Of a stretch of DNA of 38,420 nt, positions 1 through 8,921 are shown in pieces. This stretch comes from JBBQWR01 sp038210495 (GTDB taxonomy: Bacteria > Planctomycetota > Planctomycetia > Pirellulales > DATAWG01). The notes below the pieces were generated by a model, which saw only the letters and a list, made by a program, of their open reading frames with translations, was not told where the DNA came from and made no database searches. The position numbers were made by a program, and so were the translations under genes. The DNA lies in assembly GCA_038210495.1 (NCBI GenBank), contig JBBQWR010000049.1, positions 1 through 38,420 on the forward strand, in the 5' to 3' direction. The first letter of the stretch is position 1, and each line of letters opens with the position of its first letter.

Positions 1-168
1 CTCGTTGCAAAGCAAACCTCGTTCCACGCCCTCAGATGTCCCACGCGGAAATCGTAACCCGAATGAACCCATCGCGATAAATCGAATTCCCACTCGGCCG
101 ACCAGCCGAAAAACTTTGTACACTTGTGGGTAATTACAAGGCCTACAGCCCCGGGCACCCGACTAGTC

Positions 169-2034
169 CTATCGCTGGGCCAATTGCTTGCGGGCGGCTT
201 GCAGGCCGGCCGACAAGATCGCGTCATTGGCGTCGTTGTTCGTGGCGGCGGCGGGGATCGCCGCGGCGCCGTCGATCGGCTTGGCCGTCTGACGCACGAT
301 AATGTCCGGCGTCACGCCGACATGGACGAACGGCAGACCGTTGGGCGAGTAGAACTTGGCCGTCGTCAAGCGAATGCCCGTTCCCTCGATGTTGAGCGGA
401 AAGATGCCTTGAACGGAGCCCTTGCCGTAGCTTCGCACGCCGACGATCGTGCCTCGATGATGGTCGCGAATGGCGCCGGCGAAAATCTCGCTCGCGCTGG
501 CGCTGTCGCCGTCGATGAGCACCACCAGCGGCACCCGCCATACACCGACCGCTTTGGCCGTGTAGTTATAGTCTTCTTGGGGACTTCGGCCGCGAGTCGA
601 AACGATGCTCCCCTGATCGATGAACTTATTGCCGACGTCGACCGACGCGGTGAGCAGTCCGCCCGGGTTGCCGCGAAGGTCCATCACCAGTGTCTTCATT
701 CCTAGGCGATAGAGCTTCCACAACGCGGCATCCACGTCGCGGCTGGTCGTCTTTTGGAAGCAGGTCAGCTTAAAGTAGCCGACGCCCGACTGCTCGTCGA
801 TGATCCGCACGTCGTCCACGCTGGGCACGTCGATGTGCTCGCGGCGGACGACCAATTTGCGCGGTTGATCCTGACCGGTGACGGCCAGCAGGTCGACGCT
901 CGATCCTTCAGGACCTTGCAAGAGCTCGGCCGCTTGATCGGTCGTCACGTCGCGGGTCGATTTGCCGGAGACGGACACCAGTCGATCGCCTGGCTTAATG
1001 CCGGCTCGCTCGGCCGGGCTGCCGTGAATCACGTTCACGATGAGCAGAGCCTTTTCGGCGGCTTTGAGCTCGATGCCCAGGCCGACAAAGTTGCCCTCGA
1101 TCTGCGAATAGAGATCGTTGAGCTGATCGGCGGTGAGGAATGTCGAGTATTCGTCGAGGCCACCGGCCGCGGCGCTGGTGAACTCCAAGATGATGGAAGA
1201 GGCGCTGATGCCGAGCTGCGTTTTGGCGAGTCGGCCCGCCGCGGCGGCCACATCGCGGGCTTCATCACGCGATTGGAATTGGCGATTGTCGACGAGTGCA
1301 TGTAGGCTGCGACGATATTCGGCAATCGCTTGCGAATTGACCTGCACGCGATTGGAGTTGACGAACATCGGTTCGCTCAGCGCCAGTTCGACGTCGCGAA
1401 CGCCGCGCTCGACTAGATTGTTCCAGTCCGGCTCCTGCACGTAATGGGCGTAGATCATCGAGAGCACTTGACTGTACAGATCGAGCGCCCGGCTTTCGTC
1501 GAGTTGCGTCGCCGTGCGGCGGTAGCTGCTGTCCGAGTAGCGCCGGCCAAGATCGTAGTGCATCTTGGCCAGATCGATCCGACCGTGGAGTTGCGTCAGG
1601 TTGGGATTGTTCCGGAATGCGTCTTCATACAGCGACAGAGCCTCGCCCCAGCGGCGCTGGTCCTCGAGCTTGCTGCCGCGCGTGACGATGTCGCCGATCT
1701 CCGCCGTCGTTATTCCCGGGGCTTGGATCACGGGCGCCTGAATCGCCGGGAGTTGCAGCACGGGAGTCTGCTGCGTGGCGGACGCCGGCAATAGAGACGG
1801 CGCCGAGAGCACGGGGCCCGATTGGATCGACACCGGCGCGGCGCGCACGGTGGGAGATCGCGGCGCCGCGGGGCCGGGCTGAACCGACTCCGAGGCATAA
1901 GCGCCCAACGGAGCTGGATTCGCCTGCCGAATCCGCAGATCCGATTGCGCAAAGGAAGGTCGGGCCAAAAGCCCTAGACTAGCGGTCGCCAGTACGAAAG
2001 CGACGCTACGAAACGGTCGTGGCAAATGCAGCAT
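169..2034 (-). CDS. Secreted S41 family C-terminal processing protease with PDZ domain
   Basis: Serine protease of the C-terminal processing (CtpA/Prc) family, expected in the periplasm. I chose the ATG at 2034 because it opens directly into a signal peptide (basic start MLHLPRPFR, hydrophobic stretch, then ARPSFAQS); the frame is open further upstream. A Pro/Ala-rich and helical region (roughly residues 30-270, with a TPR-like part around WGEALSLYEDAF) precedes a PDZ domain (GLGIELKA through GIKPGDRLVSVSGK). The S41 catalytic domain follows, with the Ser in DSASASEIFAGA and the Lys in YGKGSVQG. At 621 residues it is longer than simple CtpA enzymes because of the N-terminal extension, which is common in planctomycetes. 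It is transcribed away from the gene at 2728. Its substrate is unknown. Family assignment is firm. Confidence 0.93.
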   Translation of the reverse strand: MLHLPRPFRSVAFVLATASLGLLARPSFAQSDLRIRQANPAPLGAYASESVQPGPAAPRSPTVRAAPVSIQSGPVLSAPSLLPASATQQTPVLQLPAIQAPVIQAPGITTAEIGDIVTRGSKLEDQRRWGEALSLYEDAFRNNPNLTQLHGRIDLAKMHYDLGRRYSDSSYRRTATQLDESRALDLYSQVLSMIYAHYVQEPDWNNLVERGVRDVELALSEPMFVNSNRVQVNSQAIAEYRRSLHALVDNRQFQSRDEARDVAAAAGRLAKTQLGISASSIILEFTSAAAGGLDEYSTFLTADQLNDLYSQIEGNFVGLGIELKAAEKALLIVNVIHGSPAERAGIKPGDRLVSVSGKSTRDVTTDQAAELLQGPEGSSVDLLAVTGQDQPRKLVVRREHIDVPSVDDVRIIDEQSGVGYFKLTCFQKTTSRDVDAALWKLYRLGMKTLVMDLRGNPGGLLTASVDVGNKFIDQGSIVSTRGRSPQEDYNYTAKAVGVWRVPLVVLIDGDSASASEIFAGAIRDHHRGTIVGVRSYGKGSVQGIFPLNIEGTGIRLTTAKFYSPNGLPFVHVGVTPDIIVRQTAKPIDGAAAIPAAATNNDANDAILSAGLQAARKQLAQR

Positions 2035-2727
2035 TGGTAAAAACCTGGGGGGAGGCGCCGTCAGGCCGCGGGTTGGCCGTCGTCGGGGGCGTGCATCCGG
2101 TCGATAGACATCGCAACGCAATCGCGATGCCCATGCACTCAGGCAGTCAGTGGGCTAATCGGTCTTGGCTGGGCGGAAGCGCAGCAGAACGCCCGCAGGG
2201 GGCAGCTGATGAGACATCCGTGGCAAAGACCTCAAGGAAACGTTCCGTCTTACATAAGCCATTAAGGGTGGGTCGACCCTATGGCCAGTAACACTATAGA
2301 CCACGAATCGGTGGTCGTCAAAACTCCGGTCGCAAAGATTTTTTCGCGATATTCGCTATCACCCCTACCACGGTCGCCACACACTCCCCACAGCGCCCGG
2401 TCGTGCGTCAGGTGTTTGAAAGAAGGTTAATAACGATTGCACGCCTTACAATTCTTGAGCCGCCGGGGCCAGTCGTGGCAGTTGCCCGTAGGGGGGCGGA
2501 GGATTGCTCGCAAGCGCTACGACCCGCGCGACCGCTATTGCTGGCGCAAGTGGTAAGGCGACGGAGAGGCGGGCGACCCGCGGTGAGCGATCGCTCGTTC
2601 GGCGCGGTGCGCCGCATATTCGGGCCGCGCTCGCACGGCTCATTGCGCTTTGGCCAGGGCGCCGAAATTGAATTGGCGGCGCTCGAACACTTTCCCCGAT
2701 GGCCGCGAACGAACTGAGGATCCTCGC
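2035..2727. other. Divergent intergenic region, no gene supported
   Basis: About 690 bases between the divergently transcribed protease and the EEP-family gene. Short open frames exist on both strands, but they have no recognisable domain or convincing ribosome binding site and are Arg/Pro-rich in the way chance frames are in GC-rich DNA. Promoters of both neighbours must lie here, but I cannot identify clear -35/-10 pairs. Confidence 0.5.
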
Positions 2728-3687
2728 ATGCGAATCTTGCTGTTGATGTTGGCGCTGGGCGGCATTTCCGGCGGCGTTTGGGTCGCCCAGAAATATAAGA
2801 TCGAAGGACTCGACCATTTCTCTTTGAAGTCGCGCGGCGATGCAATCGCCCTGGCCGACGATGCATCCGAACGGGCCGCGCAGCATCCGAGCGGCACGAT
2901 ACGAATCGCGACGTTCGATCTTCATTACTTTACGTTCGCGAAGCTCGGCAAGCCGGCCGTTGTCAAAAGTGTCGTCGACGTGCTCCGGCGGTTCGATGCG
3001 ATCGCGCTGCAAGGCCTCTCATCGCCGCGCGACGATCTGATGACGCGGCTCGTCGACCAGCTCAACTCGACCGGCCGGCGATACGAGTTCGTCATCGGAC
3101 CCCGCTCGGGACGCGAGCCCAACACCGAGCAGTTCGCGTTTGTGTTCGACGCGGCCAGCATCGACATCGATCGCACGGCGACGTATACGGTGGCCGATCC
3201 AGGCCGTCTGTTGCGGCACGACCCGCTCGTGGCCAGCTTCAGCGTTCGCGGGCCGGCGGCTCAAGAAGCGTTCACGTTCAAACTGGTCAACGTGCATGTC
3301 GAGCCCGACCCCAGCGGCGCGGAACTCGCCACGCTAGCCGAAGTCTATCGGGCCGTGCAGCGCGACGGACAAGAGGAGGACGACGTGATCCTGTTGGGCG
3401 ATTTCAGCGCCGACGAGCATCGCCTGAGAGTCCTTAATCCGATTCCGAATCTCACTGCGGCGTTGTCGGCCACGCCGACGACGACGCGCGGAACGAAGGC
3501 CTGCGACAATCTGCTCTTCAGCCGCGACGCCACGATCGAATACACCGGCCACAGCGGCGTCGTGGACATCTGCCGCGAATTGAATCTGACTGTTTCCCAG
3601 GCGCTTGAAATCTCCGAGCATCTCCCCGTCTGGGCCGAGTTCAGCATCTACGAAGGGGGCCTCCCCGGCCGGCTCGCGCGGCGATGA
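2728..3687 (+). CDS. Endonuclease/exonuclease/phosphatase-fold protein with degenerate catalytic motifs
   Basis: The ATG at 2728 gives a short hydrophobic N-terminal anchor or signal (MRILLLMLALGGISGGVWVA); the frame is open further upstream but nothing there looks coding. The rest follows the DNase I-like EEP fold: IRIATFDLHYF, a helix ending FDAIALQGLSS, NVHVEPDPSGAE, VILLGDFSADE and SEHLPVWAEF. The usual motif residues are altered: Asn in 'ATFN' is Asp, Glu in 'LQE' is Gly, Asn in 'GDFNAD' is Ser, and 'SDH' is 'SEH'. The Asp of GDF and the last His remain. Family membership is fairly sure from motif order; nuclease activity is doubtful. It may bind substrate without cutting, or have another role at the membrane. 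Confidence 0.8.
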   Translation: MRILLLMLALGGISGGVWVAQKYKIEGLDHFSLKSRGDAIALADDASERAAQHPSGTIRIATFDLHYFTFAKLGKPAVVKSVVDVLRRFDAIALQGLSSPRDDLMTRLVDQLNSTGRRYEFVIGPRSGREPNTEQFAFVFDAASIDIDRTATYTVADPGRLLRHDPLVASFSVRGPAAQEAFTFKLVNVHVEPDPSGAELATLAEVYRAVQRDGQEEDDVILLGDFSADEHRLRVLNPIPNLTAALSATPTTTRGTKACDNLLFSRDATIEYTGHSGVVDICRELNLTVSQALEISEHLPVWAEFSIYEGGLPGRLARR

Positions 3688-3698
3688 TCATCGCAGGT

Positions 3699-3848
3699 GG
3701 CGAGCGGGGAGCGTCAGCCCCCTGGAATGGACGCGATGGGCCGATAGATAACATCATACGTCCGATTTTTCGCGCGACTCGTCGTTCTCGCCCCACGGTT
3801 CCCTTTGATGTTGCCTCGGGGGCAGGGAGCTGACGCTCCCCGCTCGCC
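3699..3848. repeat. Inverted repeat unit with GGCGAGCGGGG-type arms
   Basis: The left arm (ggcgagcggggagcgtcag, from 3699) is matched in inverse orientation by the right arm ending at 3848 (ctgacgctccccgctcgcc), separated by about 110 bases of unrelated sequence. Copies of the same arm pair occur at 19433-19567 and 33143-33368. This looks like a dispersed non-autonomous palindromic element, found both in and outside the phage-like cluster. Confidence 0.8.
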
Positions 3849-3945
3849 TACTGTTTCGAATCTTGAAATTGGGCCACGCGCTGCGATATAGTCTCGTGAG
3901 TTGAGCGGTATCCGAAAGAGCCTGAGCTAAGCCAGGTATCCCAAG

Positions 3946-3989
3946 AGCCCGCTGCCAGACGTCATTCGTCCGGCAGTGGGCTTTTTTAT
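3946..3989 (+). terminator. Terminator-like hairpin just upstream of the 155-aa gene
   Basis: Arms AGCCCGCTGCCAGACG (3946-3961) and CGTCCGGCAGTGGGCT (3967-3982) form a 16-position stem with one mismatch and one G-U pair, a 5-base loop and a run of six T. It lies about 35 bases before the start at 4024 and is preceded by GGTATCCC (3935). A similarly placed hairpin, also after GGTATCCC, lies upstream of the protease gene at 16243. It may terminate transcription from upstream or act as an attenuator. Confidence 0.65.
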
Positions 3990-4023
3990 TGCGCTAGCGC
4001 CGAAATACTTGGAGACCCGTTTC

Positions 4024-4491
4024 ATGAATGCCGTTGAGAACACCGCGATGGATGGTCTTGCGGATGGAACTGTTTCGATCGAGCAATTTCCGCCGCCGAT
4101 CTTCGGCAAGCTGCAAACGCTGCTCGGCCTGCTCGAGAAGCTGCGCGGCGCCAGCGATCTGACCACGCCCGACGGCCTGCACGGCGCGATCGAGCTAGTG
4201 ATCGAGTTGGCTCAATTCGCGGGCGTCGATCAGGCCTGGATCGATCGGGTCACCGGCTTGCTCAATGATTCCACCGGCTTCAATCTCGCGCTGGCGATCG
4301 CCCGTTATGTGGAATCGATTCTGTCGCCAACAGCTCCGGTGTCGGGGCCACCCGCCGCGTCGCCCGCTCCGCCGGTAGGCGTCAACGCCTTGCTCGCGTC
4401 GACGACGATCGACGCCAAGTCACTGACCGATTGGCTGCCGATCGTGCTTCAGATCATTCGACTCATTCAACAACTGCGAGGCGTGAAATGA
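4024..4491 (+). CDS. Hypothetical 155-aa protein coupled to the subtilase
   Basis: I do not recognise a family. The likely start is the ATG at 4024; upstream frame sequence is the terminator hairpin. The protein is helical (FGKLQTLLGLLEKLRG, LHGAIELVIELAQF), has a Pro/Ala-rich linker near residues 98-115 (PVSGPPAASPAPPVG) and ends with an amphipathic helix (LTDWLPIVLQIIRLIQQLRG). There is no signal peptide. Its stop overlaps the start of the subtilase gene (ATGA at 4488-4491), so the two are probably translated together. It might be a partner, substrate or inhibitor of the protease; that is inference from coupling only. Confidence 0.75.
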   Translation: MNAVENTAMDGLADGTVSIEQFPPPIFGKLQTLLGLLEKLRGASDLTTPDGLHGAIELVIELAQFAGVDQAWIDRVTGLLNDSTGFNLALAIARYVESILSPTAPVSGPPAASPAPPVGVNALLASTTIDAKSLTDWLPIVLQIIRLIQQLRGVK

Positions 4492-5510
4492 ACGTCCGAT
4501 CGAGTGCCATTTATCGACTGCCCCGCGATCTCACGCCTCCGCGCGGAGTCGTTCGATCGTTGGCCGATGCCGTGGACTGGGGCGTGGCCGCCTATCGCAT
4601 TCCCGACCATTGGAGGCAATCGCAAGGTCAAGGAGTGAAAGTGGCGATGCTCGACACGGGCATCGACGAGCAGCATCCCGCGCTGGTGGGCGCCGTCGAC
4701 GACGCTCGCGATTTTACGGGCAGCCAATTCGGGCCGGCGGATCGGAACGGCCACGGCACGCATACCGCGGGAATCGTCGCCGCGCGGAAGGACCTGCTCG
4801 GCGTCGCGCCGCAGTGCCGGCTGCTGATCGGCAAGGTGCTGGGGGACGACGGCAGCGGAACGGCCGACGCCGTGGCGGCCGGGATCGACTGGGCCTGCGA
4901 CGCCGGCGCCGACGTGATCAGCATGTCGCTCGGTTCGCCCGAGGCCGACCCGCGGATTTTCGCCGCCCTCCAGCGGGCTAGCGCCAAGGGCAAGTTCATC
5001 ATCTGCGCCGCGGGCAACGACGGCGCCCAGTCGCAGGACGACGTGAACTATCCGGGTCGTTGGAAGCAGACGATCAGCGTCGCCGCCGTCGATCGTAGCG
5101 GCAAGCTGTGCACGTTCAGCAGTCGCGGACCAGAGGTGGATATCGCCGCGCCGGGCGAGGACATTTTGTCGACCTATCTGAACGGCGGCTATGCGCGACT
5201 CAGTGGCACGTCGATGGCCACCCCGTTCGTGGCGGGCGTGACGGCGCTCTTGGTGGCCGTGCATCGCGGCGCCGCCAGCGCCAAGACTCCGCTGAACAAC
5301 GACGACGATCTGCGGCAGCACCTGGAGCGAACCGCGACCGCCGTTGGCTTCACCGGCCACGACGATGGATATGGCTGGGGATTGATCAATCCCGACGGTT
5401 TGCTCGCCAGCGACGCCAGTGTCCCCGCGTTAAAGCCGGCTCAGCAAGTGCTGCTCGACAACGTCATCGTGGGGGGCATAACCGGCTCGTTGATTTTTTC
5501 GCCGAAATGA
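4488..5510 (+). CDS. Subtilisin-like serine protease (S8), probably intracellular
   Basis: A 340-residue subtilase with an intact catalytic set: Asp56 (AMLDTGID), His89 (NGHGTHTAG), oxyanion Asn177 (AAGND) and Ser242 (GTSMATPFVAG). I chose the ATG at 4488 because it overlaps the upstream stop as ATGA. There is no signal peptide or long pro-domain; only about 45 residues precede the catalytic core, similar to intracellular subtilisins. The C-terminus beyond residue 310 is short and ends in a hydrophobic Gly/Ile-rich stretch (NVIVGGITGSLIF). Sitting just ahead of the phage-like cluster, on the same strand and coupled to an unknown protein, it could be cargo of that element or host-owned. The family call is secure. 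Confidence 0.95.
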   Translation: MNVRSSAIYRLPRDLTPPRGVVRSLADAVDWGVAAYRIPDHWRQSQGQGVKVAMLDTGIDEQHPALVGAVDDARDFTGSQFGPADRNGHGTHTAGIVAARKDLLGVAPQCRLLIGKVLGDDGSGTADAVAAGIDWACDAGADVISMSLGSPEADPRIFAALQRASAKGKFIICAAGNDGAQSQDDVNYPGRWKQTISVAAVDRSGKLCTFSSRGPEVDIAAPGEDILSTYLNGGYARLSGTSMATPFVAGVTALLVAVHRGAASAKTPLNNDDDLRQHLERTATAVGFTGHDDGYGWGLINPDGLLASDASVPALKPAQQVLLDNVIVGGITGSLIFSPK

Positions 5511-5887
5511 CTTTGTCCCTGTGTGCCGTGTGCGGCTTGCTCCGGCAGTGCTTCCCTGCAATGGCAAAGCCAGTGGCACACGGCAACCAGCGGTTTGGTG
5601 ACACGGAGTGTTTTCCAAGAGCATCCCGGTAGGGATGCCAGCCGGTAGCCGGCGGTCGAGGCCGTTAGGCCGATACCGCCGGTCAGGATACGTGAAAAAT
5701 CCCAACGACCCCGGCAGGGGTCGCAGCAAACGACGAATCGAGCCCGCACAAGCTGCGACCCCTGCCAGGGTCGACGCATCGATCATTGAACCTTACCGGT
5801 GGTCTTCGGCCAAATGGCTTCGACCACCGGCTACCGGCTGAGAATCCTGCCGGATTCCTCGATTCCAAACGCCCGACTTTGCCCCCC
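5511..5887. repeat. Repeat-filled gap with several palindromic units
   Basis: This gap holds no convincing gene. It contains GTGTGCCGTGTG-type inverted sequence (about 5519-5584), CATCCCGGTAGGGATG (about 5624-5639), CCGGTAGCCGGCGGTCG (from about 5643) matched inversely by CGACCACCGGCTACCGG (to about 5838), and GACCCCGGCAGGGGTCGCAGC (from about 5708) matched inversely by GCTGCGACCCCTGCCAGGGTC (to about 5773). Several short dispersed repeats appear to have been inserted next to or into one another. Confidence 0.7.
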
Positions 5888-7369
5888 ATGCCGCATCGCA
5901 TCGTCAACTCACTGCTGTTGATCTTCGCGACGGCGATGTCGGCGCTGGGCCAGTCGCCGGCGAGCGAGTTGCAAGCGGCGGTCGCCGATCTGGAGCGATT
6001 GCCGCCGGAAACTCGGGCCGGCGTGCGATACCTTTCGCTGCTGGCGATTCCGGAGCCCAGGCGTGTCGAAGCGCGGCGCGTCGTCAGTTACACGCTCAAC
6101 GCGCTGAGCCGAGTGCGGACGATCGCGCCGCCGACGGCGATCTCGTCGACGCTCGTGCGGCTGTCGATTTCGAACTACGTCGCGGACGGCCAACAGTTCG
6201 CCGCTTGGTCGGCCGCGTGGGAAAAGCTGGCCGAGGCCGATCCGTACTGGCATCTCCGTACGGAGGTTTTGGCCTTGAGCGGACCGAAAAGTCCCGCGCG
6301 CCAAGCGCCCACCGGCCGACCTCAGGCCGCGGATGACAAGAATCTCTTGCGGCAAATCACGATCGACGGCGATTGGCTCGACGCGGCTCTCGTCGCGCGA
6401 CTGAAAGCGGGCACGCTGAGTTCGGGAGGCATTTTGCGGGCCGATGATTTTATCGCCCGGGCGACCACCAGCCCGCTGTATTACGACTTCGCGGGCATTC
6501 CGGCGACGCAAGACGAGTTTTTGAAGACGCTCGGCATCGACAGCGCCACGATCGATCGGCTGCGGGCGAACGCGGGCGCCAATTTGATGATTTCGGGTGT
6601 GACGCAGAAGCCGCGGCGCGTGGTCTGGATGCAAGGGCCGCTGGGGGGCGTGTATCAAACGCTCGACGTGCAGCAAGTAGACGCGGAGCGAGATCCGTTT
6701 CGCCGGCCGCTTTCGACCGGCGGCGTGAATTTGAAATTCGACGCCGGCGAGTGGTTCGCTCTGGCGCCCAACGGCCTGTGGCGAGTGGCTCTGTACGACG
6801 CCGCCGGACGCCAGCAGCAGACCGTGCCCGACAAGATCGCCAAGGACACGAGCGATCCGAGCGGCGACGGAATCGTCGCGCCGCTGATCTCGTGCATTCG
6901 CTGTCATACGGAAAGCGGACTGCGGCCCTTTCGCGACGATCAAACCCGCTTGTTCTCGACGGGCCGCGTGGATTTTCGAAGCTACGATCCGGCGATCGTG
7001 CAGCGGGCGACGGAGTTTTACGACGAGCCGCGATTGGCGCGGCAGATGGAATTCGATCGTCAAACGTATGCACAGGCCGTGCTGCGGGCGACGGGCCTGA
7101 AGCCGGAGCCGCTCGCGGTGGCGCTAGCTCGGGTCGTGCGCGAGTTCGCCTATCTGCCAATGGGTTCGGATCAAGCCGCACGAGAGCTAGGCCTGACGAG
7201 CGAGCGATTGACCGACGCGCTGGCCGAATCGCACGACCCGATTTTGCTCACGCTCGTCGAAGGGCGACCGGTGCTGCGCGGCCAATGGGAGAGCAGCTAC
7301 GCGGAGGCGGCGAGGCTGACTACTGGTCGGTTGGATGGCCGGGGCTGGACCGCAAGGAAGCCCCGGTGA
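5888..7369 (+). CDS. Secreted 493-aa protein with one CXXCH haem motif
   Basis: The ATG at 5888 begins a signal peptide (MPHRIVNSLLLIFATAMSALGQS); it is preceded by a run of C rather than a Shine-Dalgarno sequence. Upstream frame sequence is repeat. Near residue 338 there is a single c-type haem motif (CIRCH, in LISCIRCHTESG). No named domain was recognised around it; it resembles the large secreted haem proteins typical of planctomycetes. The last few codons and the stop lie within a CCGGGGCT...AGCCCCGG repeat (7339-7366), so the original C-terminus may have been replaced. Electron transfer is possible but unproven. Whether it belongs to the phage-like element is unclear. Confidence 0.8.
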   Translation: MPHRIVNSLLLIFATAMSALGQSPASELQAAVADLERLPPETRAGVRYLSLLAIPEPRRVEARRVVSYTLNALSRVRTIAPPTAISSTLVRLSISNYVADGQQFAAWSAAWEKLAEADPYWHLRTEVLALSGPKSPARQAPTGRPQAADDKNLLRQITIDGDWLDAALVARLKAGTLSSGGILRADDFIARATTSPLYYDFAGIPATQDEFLKTLGIDSATIDRLRANAGANLMISGVTQKPRRVVWMQGPLGGVYQTLDVQQVDAERDPFRRPLSTGGVNLKFDAGEWFALAPNGLWRVALYDAAGRQQQTVPDKIAKDTSDPSGDGIVAPLISCIRCHTESGLRPFRDDQTRLFSTGRVDFRSYDPAIVQRATEFYDEPRLARQMEFDRQTYAQAVLRATGLKPEPLAVALARVVREFAYLPMGSDQAARELGLTSERLTDALAESHDPILLTLVEGRPVLRGQWESSYAEAARLTTGRLDGRGWTARKPR

Positions 7370-7405
7370 GTGTGAATAGTCGATCGAGACCGTGTTCGCG
7401 GCGCT

Positions 7406-7437
7406 CCGGGGCTTCGGCGAAGCGCCTCCAGCCCCGG
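7406..7437. repeat. CCGGGGCT / AGCCCCGG palindromic repeat
   Basis: CCGGGGCT (7406-7413) and AGCCCCGG (7430-7437) flank GCTTCGGCGA-type sequence. The same unit occurs at 9386-9417, and a shorter version at 7339-7366 forms the end of the preceding gene. The 7339-7366 and 7406-7437 copies together make a small cluster. Confidence 0.75.
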
Positions 7438-7472
7438 CCACTCGGCGACAGATGGAATCAACGGAGAGCCAA

Positions 7473-8219
7473 ATGATGAATCTCGAAGCCGTGACCGTGT
7501 GCGTGGACTACGCCGATTTTCTGGCCCACACTCTGCCACTGAACAAACCGCATCTGCAGCGGTGGGTGATCGTCACGGCGCCGCACGATCGGGCGACGCA
7601 GCGGCTCTGCGCCCATCACAACGTGCAGTGCCTGGTGACCGAGTCGTTTTATCGGCAAGGCGATCGGTTCAACAAAGGCCGCGGAGTGAATTTCGGCCTG
7701 GCGGCGCTGGAAAAGAAGAATTGGCTGCTGCATCTGGACGCCGATATCGCGCTGCCGCCCAGGACGCAAGAGATGCTCGTCAAGGCGCAGCTCGATCGCA
7801 ATACGCTGTACGGCATCGACCGGTTGATGTGTCCCGATTTCAACGCTTGGGCTCGCTATCAACGGGCGCCGACGCCGCACTTCGAAAACGAGGTGTTCGT
7901 GCACCTCAAGCCGTTTCCCGTCGGGACGCGCGTGGCGAAACTCGATCGAGGCGGCTATGTGCCGATCGGGTTCTTTCAACTTTGGCATAGCGCCACGGGC
8001 AGAATTGAGTATCCCGAGCACCACGCGACCGCGGCTCGGAGCGACATGCTGTTCGCGCTGCAATGGGATCGCGCGCATCGTCAGATATTGCCGGAGGTCG
8101 TCGGCATTCACCTCGCCAGCGGCGAGAACGAGCCCATGGGAGCGAATTGGAACGGCCGACGCACGGCGCAGTTTGGACCCGGCGAGGAAACGGATATCGC
8201 CAGCGGCATGTATCCGTGA
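7473..8219 (+). CDS. GT-A type glycosyltransferase-like protein
   Basis: A 248-residue protein. I chose the ATG at 7473 because GGAGAG lies 7 bases before it (7463-7468); an adjacent in-frame ATG at 7476 is also possible. The N-terminus runs straight into a nucleotide-binding half (AVTVCVDYADFL, WVIVTAPHD) and then the metal-binding DXD-type motif DAD in WLLHLDADIALPP, near residue 90. There is no signal peptide or membrane segment, so it is cytoplasmic. The acceptor is unknown. Lying in a same-strand run with phage-like genes, it could modify DNA, a virion protein or a host glycan; none of these is shown by the sequence. Confidence 0.8.
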   Translation: MMNLEAVTVCVDYADFLAHTLPLNKPHLQRWVIVTAPHDRATQRLCAHHNVQCLVTESFYRQGDRFNKGRGVNFGLAALEKKNWLLHLDADIALPPRTQEMLVKAQLDRNTLYGIDRLMCPDFNAWARYQRAPTPHFENEVFVHLKPFPVGTRVAKLDRGGYVPIGFFQLWHSATGRIEYPEHHATAARSDMLFALQWDRAHRQILPEVVGIHLASGENEPMGANWNGRRTAQFGPGEETDIASGMYP

Positions 8220-8273
8220 TTGTGAAAGAGAACCGCGGTTGTCCCGCGAACCACCCAATCAATGAGATTGCGC

Positions 8274-8828
8274 ATGAAAAAGCAGTTTGTCATCGTTGCC
8301 AGTTGTGTAGCCGCGTTATTCCAGCCATGTCAGGCGCGGGCCGTGTGTCGCGTGCGGACGAGTGGCGTGGCGTCCACCTTCGTTGCCGTTCCACTGTCGG
8401 TAACGGTCGGCGTGCCCGTCGCGCAGGTCGCGCCGTATTACTACAGCTACCAGGCAACGGCGGCCCTTTCGGCGACCAGCGACTCCAGCGACGCGGCGAT
8501 CGATGCCATCGCGGCGAAGGTCGTGGCCAAACTTCGGCAAGTCGAACCGCATATCGGGGCATCCGCGGAATCTGCCGCACTGACGCCGCCCCGGCCCCGG
8601 GCTTCGGCCGCTGTGATGCTCGTCGGACAAAAGTGCGCGGTCTGCCACTCGGGCGCCGCGCCGAAGGCCAATCTATCGCTCGAAAGTATTAGTGGATTGG
8701 ATTGCCAGACGCGACTCAAAGCCGTGCGGGCCGTACTCAGCGAAAAGATGCCCAAAGGAGGTCCGCGACTAAGCCCCGAAGAAGCCGGCAGGATTTTGGA
8801 AGAATTGACCCAGGTTAACGATCCGTGA
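8274..8828 (+). CDS. Secreted small cytochrome c-like protein
   Basis: A signal peptide (MKKQFVIVASCVAALFQPCQA) is followed by a Val/Ala/Ser-rich region, then a c-type haem motif CAVCH near residue 123 and a plausible axial Met in SEKMPKGG. About 60 residues follow the haem site and end EEAGRILEELTQV, like a class I cytochrome c domain. I prefer the ATG at 8274 because MKKQ is a typical signal start; an in-frame ATG at 8262 is also possible. It is predicted to be periplasmic. It is the second CXXCH protein in this run, after the one at 5888. Confidence 0.8.
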   Translation: MKKQFVIVASCVAALFQPCQARAVCRVRTSGVASTFVAVPLSVTVGVPVAQVAPYYYSYQATAALSATSDSSDAAIDAIAAKVVAKLRQVEPHIGASAESAALTPPRPRASAAVMLVGQKCAVCHSGAAPKANLSLESISGLDCQTRLKAVRAVLSEKMPKGGPRLSPEEAGRILEELTQVNDP

Positions 8829-8921
8829 TTGCCAGCTCGTCGCAAGTGTTTTCCAGTCGGCGAGGCCGACGGCTTACGGCGATAAGCAGTCAAGGGCTAA
8901 CCGTCATTTGGAGGAGTTTCG

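Noticed and set aside
2403..2717. Possible small gene in the gap before the EEP-family gene
   Set aside because: No ribosome binding site, no recognised domain, and an Arg-rich composition typical of chance frames.
5909..7063. Minus-strand open frame opposite the CXXCH protein gene
   Set aside because: Arg/His-rich shadow; the plus-strand reading has a signal peptide and a haem motif.
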